Of a stretch of DNA of 8,020 nucleotides, positions 6,980 through 8,020 are shown in pieces. The notes below the pieces were generated by a model that was not told the origin of the DNA, did not search any database, and saw nothing but the letters and a program-made list of their open reading frames with translations. The position numbers were made by a program, and so were the translations under genes. The stretch is taken from contig JAJYZD010000175.1 of NCBI GenBank assembly GCA_021800315.1, positions 1-8,020 on the forward strand. Direction: 5' to 3'. Numbering within the stretch: position 1 is the first letter of the stretch; every line of letters starts with the position of its first letter. Source of the DNA: Bacillota bacterium. GTDB lineage: Bacteria > Bacillota > Desulfotomaculia > Desulfotomaculales > JAJYZD01.

Positions 6980-7551
6980 GACTCGATATTGGTCACCTTT
7001 TCATTCACATCTTTCCTTGTCGTCCGCGGTGTTTGATCATCACAATACCCGAGGCAGACCAGGGAAAGCAGTTCCTTCCCTTCGTCGATCCCGAGTATGG
7101 CCTCCAGGTCTTTCCGGTCGAAGAGGGAGAACCAGAGGCTGCCCAGCCCGGCGTCCGTCGCGGCCAGGAGCAGGTTTTGCACCGCGGCCGCGCAGGCATA
7201 CTGGTAGCCTTCGCTCCGGCCCTCGAAAAACCGGTCGGCCCCGGTCCGGGAGGGATCGCCGACTATGCCGACCAACACCGGCGCCTCAAGGAGAAAGTCG
7301 ACCTTGTAAGGCCCCAGCCATTTCCACCCGCTTCTTTCAAAAGCCATGGTCTTGGCCCGTTGGCACGATTCAAATATCCTCTCTTTGAATTCCCGGTTCC
7401 TGACCATTACAAACTCCCACGGTTGGCGGTTCATCGGCGATGGTGCCAAATTGGCGCCTTCCAGGACCCTCGTCAACACCTCCCCCGGAATCGGCGTGTC
7501 CTTGAATTTACGGCAACTCCTTCTCGCCCGCAGTACCTCGAAAAACTCCAT
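6976..7551 (-). CDS. Nitroreductase-family FMN-dependent oxidoreductase
   Basis: 191 residues, typical of the family, whose members use FMN and NAD(P)H to reduce nitro compounds, quinones or other acceptors, usually as homodimers in the cytoplasm. Visible family features: RRSCRKF (10-16), the N-terminal FMN phosphate-binding segment; APSPMNRQPW (36-45); the dimer and FMN region NLLLAATDAGLGSLW (126-140); and LGYCDDQ (167-173), where family members often have GYP. An Arg-Lys tail follows, as is common. The substrate cannot be read from the sequence. The ATG at 7551 follows AGGGGGG with about 7-nt spacing. A long structured leader (about 150 nt) lies between the likely promoter and this start. 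The gene precedes cydA on the same strand, separated by its own hairpin and the cyd promoter, so any link to oxygen or redox stress is inferred only from proximity. Confidence 0.93.
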   Translation of the reverse strand: MEFFEVLRARRSCRKFKDTPIPGEVLTRVLEGANLAPSPMNRQPWEFVMVRNREFKERIFESCQRAKTMAFERSGWKWLGPYKVDFLLEAPVLVGIVGDPSRTGADRFFEGRSEGYQYACAAAVQNLLLAATDAGLGSLWFSLFDRKDLEAILGIDEGKELLSLVCLGYCDDQTPRTTRKDVNEKVTNIES

Positions 7552-7658
7552 GATCCATCCCCCCTGCCGTATTTCCGGCCGTTACGGCCTCTGCCTCCGG
7601 TGACTGCGCATCCGCAAGCCGTTGAAAAGCTATCCCCACCCCCTTGCCCGGACCCCGC

Positions 7659-7692
7659 CGGTACAGGACGCCGGTTCCGGCGCCCTGTACCG
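7659..7692 (-). other. Strong hairpin near the 5' end of the nitroreductase leader
   Basis: Arms CGGTACAGG (7659-7667) and CCTGTACCG (7684-7692) pair perfectly. Inside them 7668-7674 and 7677-7683 pair again, giving about 15-16 bp with a tiny GAAC loop. The one irregular pair is G-U in minus-strand RNA but A-C in plus-strand RNA, so the fold favours the minus transcript. It begins about 13 nt after the predicted transcription start. No T run follows on the minus strand, so it is not a standard terminator in that direction; on the plus strand only CGTTTTGC follows. Confidence 0.6.
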
Positions 7693-7711
7693 CGTTTTGC
7701 AAGGTAAGTCC

Positions 7712-7741
7712 ACTATAGCAGAAAATATTTCATTGGGAAAA
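7712..7741 (-). promoter_or_regulatory. Probable promoter of the nitroreductase gene
   Basis: Minus-strand TATAGT (7717-7712) fits a -10 box, with a start expected near 7705. At 17-18 bp upstream only TTTCCC or TTTTCC is available, a poor -35. The promoter may therefore need an activator; a 15-bp palindrome adjoins the -35 position. Confidence 0.5.
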
Positions 7742-7755
7742 TTAATCATCTTAAT
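7741..7755. promoter_or_regulatory. Palindrome ATTAA-N5-TTAAT beside the weak -35
   Basis: Perfect 5-bp arms with a 5-bp spacer, centred at 7748, about 43 bp upstream of the expected start. That is near the -41.5 position typical of class II activator sites. AT-rich DNA yields such palindromes by chance, so this is tentative. Confidence 0.3.
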
Positions 7756-7825
7756 GTTTCATATTAGTGGAAGTGATTTTTCGACGCTTCCCACCGGGTG
7801 GAGAGACTTTTCCCCCGCGACGGAT

Positions 7826-7859
7826 AAAAAAGGGCTGCCGGTTGTCTCCCCCGGGTCCC
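7826..7859 (-). terminator. Weak intrinsic terminator of the right-edge gene
   Basis: On the minus strand an imperfect stem (CCGG/CCGG inside GGG/CCC, with a small internal loop) ends directly before TTTTTT (7831-7826). It starts about 40 nt after the TGA of the right-edge gene. The T run and placement are good; the stem is weak. Confidence 0.42.
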
Positions 7860-7896
7860 CCGATGTCACGGGGAAAGCGGTTGAAGCGGGACCATT

Positions 7897-8020
7897 TCAC
7901 AGGGCGATATCCAGGTCTTCCTTCTCCGTATCATCCCTCCAGAGGTAGGGATGGGCCGGTTCCTCGTAATCCGGGATGAACCAATCCTTCAAACGCACGG
8001 GTATTCCCAGGTATCCGGCG
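7897..8020 (-). CDS. C-terminus of an unrecognised protein (5' end outside window)
   Basis: Forty codons and a TGA at 7899-7897, open to the right edge. The tail begins AGYLGIPVRLKDWFIPDYEE and ends with an acidic DDTEKEDLDIAL. The even amino acid mix, aromatic and acidic content, and G/C-biased third positions look coding, and the other two minus frames give less protein-like translations. I cannot name the family from this fragment. It contains no membrane segment or recognisable motif. A terminator-like hairpin follows on the same strand, so it probably ends a separate transcription unit rather than leading into the nitroreductase gene. Confidence 0.65.
   Translation of the reverse strand, partial: AGYLGIPVRLKDWFIPDYEEPAHPYLWRDDTEKEDLDIAL

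Larger units (their letters stand above)
7552..7896. other. 345-nt intergenic region between the right-edge gene and the nitroreductase
   Basis: No convincing gene. Reading the minus strand, it holds a T-tract terminator candidate (7826-7859), an AT-rich control region (7710-7770) with a -10 box, and a GC-rich leader (7552-7705). The leader contains a strong hairpin and a second small one, GGCCG-TTA-CGGCC (7577-7589), just before the ribosome binding site. I looked for B12, FMN, TPP and c-di-GMP riboswitch core motifs and saw none. Confidence 0.6.

Noticed and set aside
7508..7702. 64-codon minus-strand ORF from TTG 7702 through the nitroreductase leader
   Set aside because: It has no Shine-Dalgarno, begins about at the predicted transcription start, runs through the strong hairpin and overlaps the nitroreductase start by 44 nt; more likely untranslated leader.

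Overview
The window is a GC-rich bacterial segment in which every gene I can support lies on the minus strand, so transcription reads from high to low coordinates. Strong G-rich Shine-Dalgarno sequences, frequent GTG and TTG starts, and a cytochrome bd of the short Q-loop type suggest a GC-rich Firmicute, perhaps an anaerobic or thermophilic clostridial lineage. That placement is inference; no rRNA or marker gene is present.

From the right edge: the last 40 codons of an unrecognised gene (7897-8020) are followed by a weak terminator-like hairpin with a T tract. An AT-rich promoter region follows (7710-7770), then a leader of about 150 nt that opens with a strong hairpin (7659-7692). Next come a nitroreductase-family flavoprotein gene (6976-7551) and a possible 61-residue protein gene joined to it by an ATGA overlap (6794-6979). 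A short intergenic stretch holds three copies of an 8-mer in mixed orientation that can form alternative hairpins. After it is a clear sigma-A-type promoter (TTGACG, 18 bp, TATAAT) with a TTGTATA direct repeat around the expected transcription start.

That promoter drives a complete cytochrome bd quinol oxidase operon in the order cydA-cydB-cydD-cydC (6530 down to 691). CydA and CydB are the two oxidase subunits. CydD and CydC (E. coli naming; the letters are swapped in Bacillus) form the heterodimeric ABC transporter needed to assemble the haem-containing enzyme. cydA/cydB and cydD/cydC overlap, and cydB/cydD are 31 nt apart, so the four are almost certainly one transcriptional unit giving both the oxidase and its maturation machinery.

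After 216 nt with no gene comes a membrane-anchored cyclophilin-type peptidyl-prolyl isomerase (474 to the left edge), truncated by the window. I see no tRNA, rRNA, CRISPR array, insertion sequence or phage gene. The core content is conventional. The points worth checking are the cydA start codon, the putative cyd operator, the alternative hairpins, the small coupled ORF and the unidentified right-edge gene.
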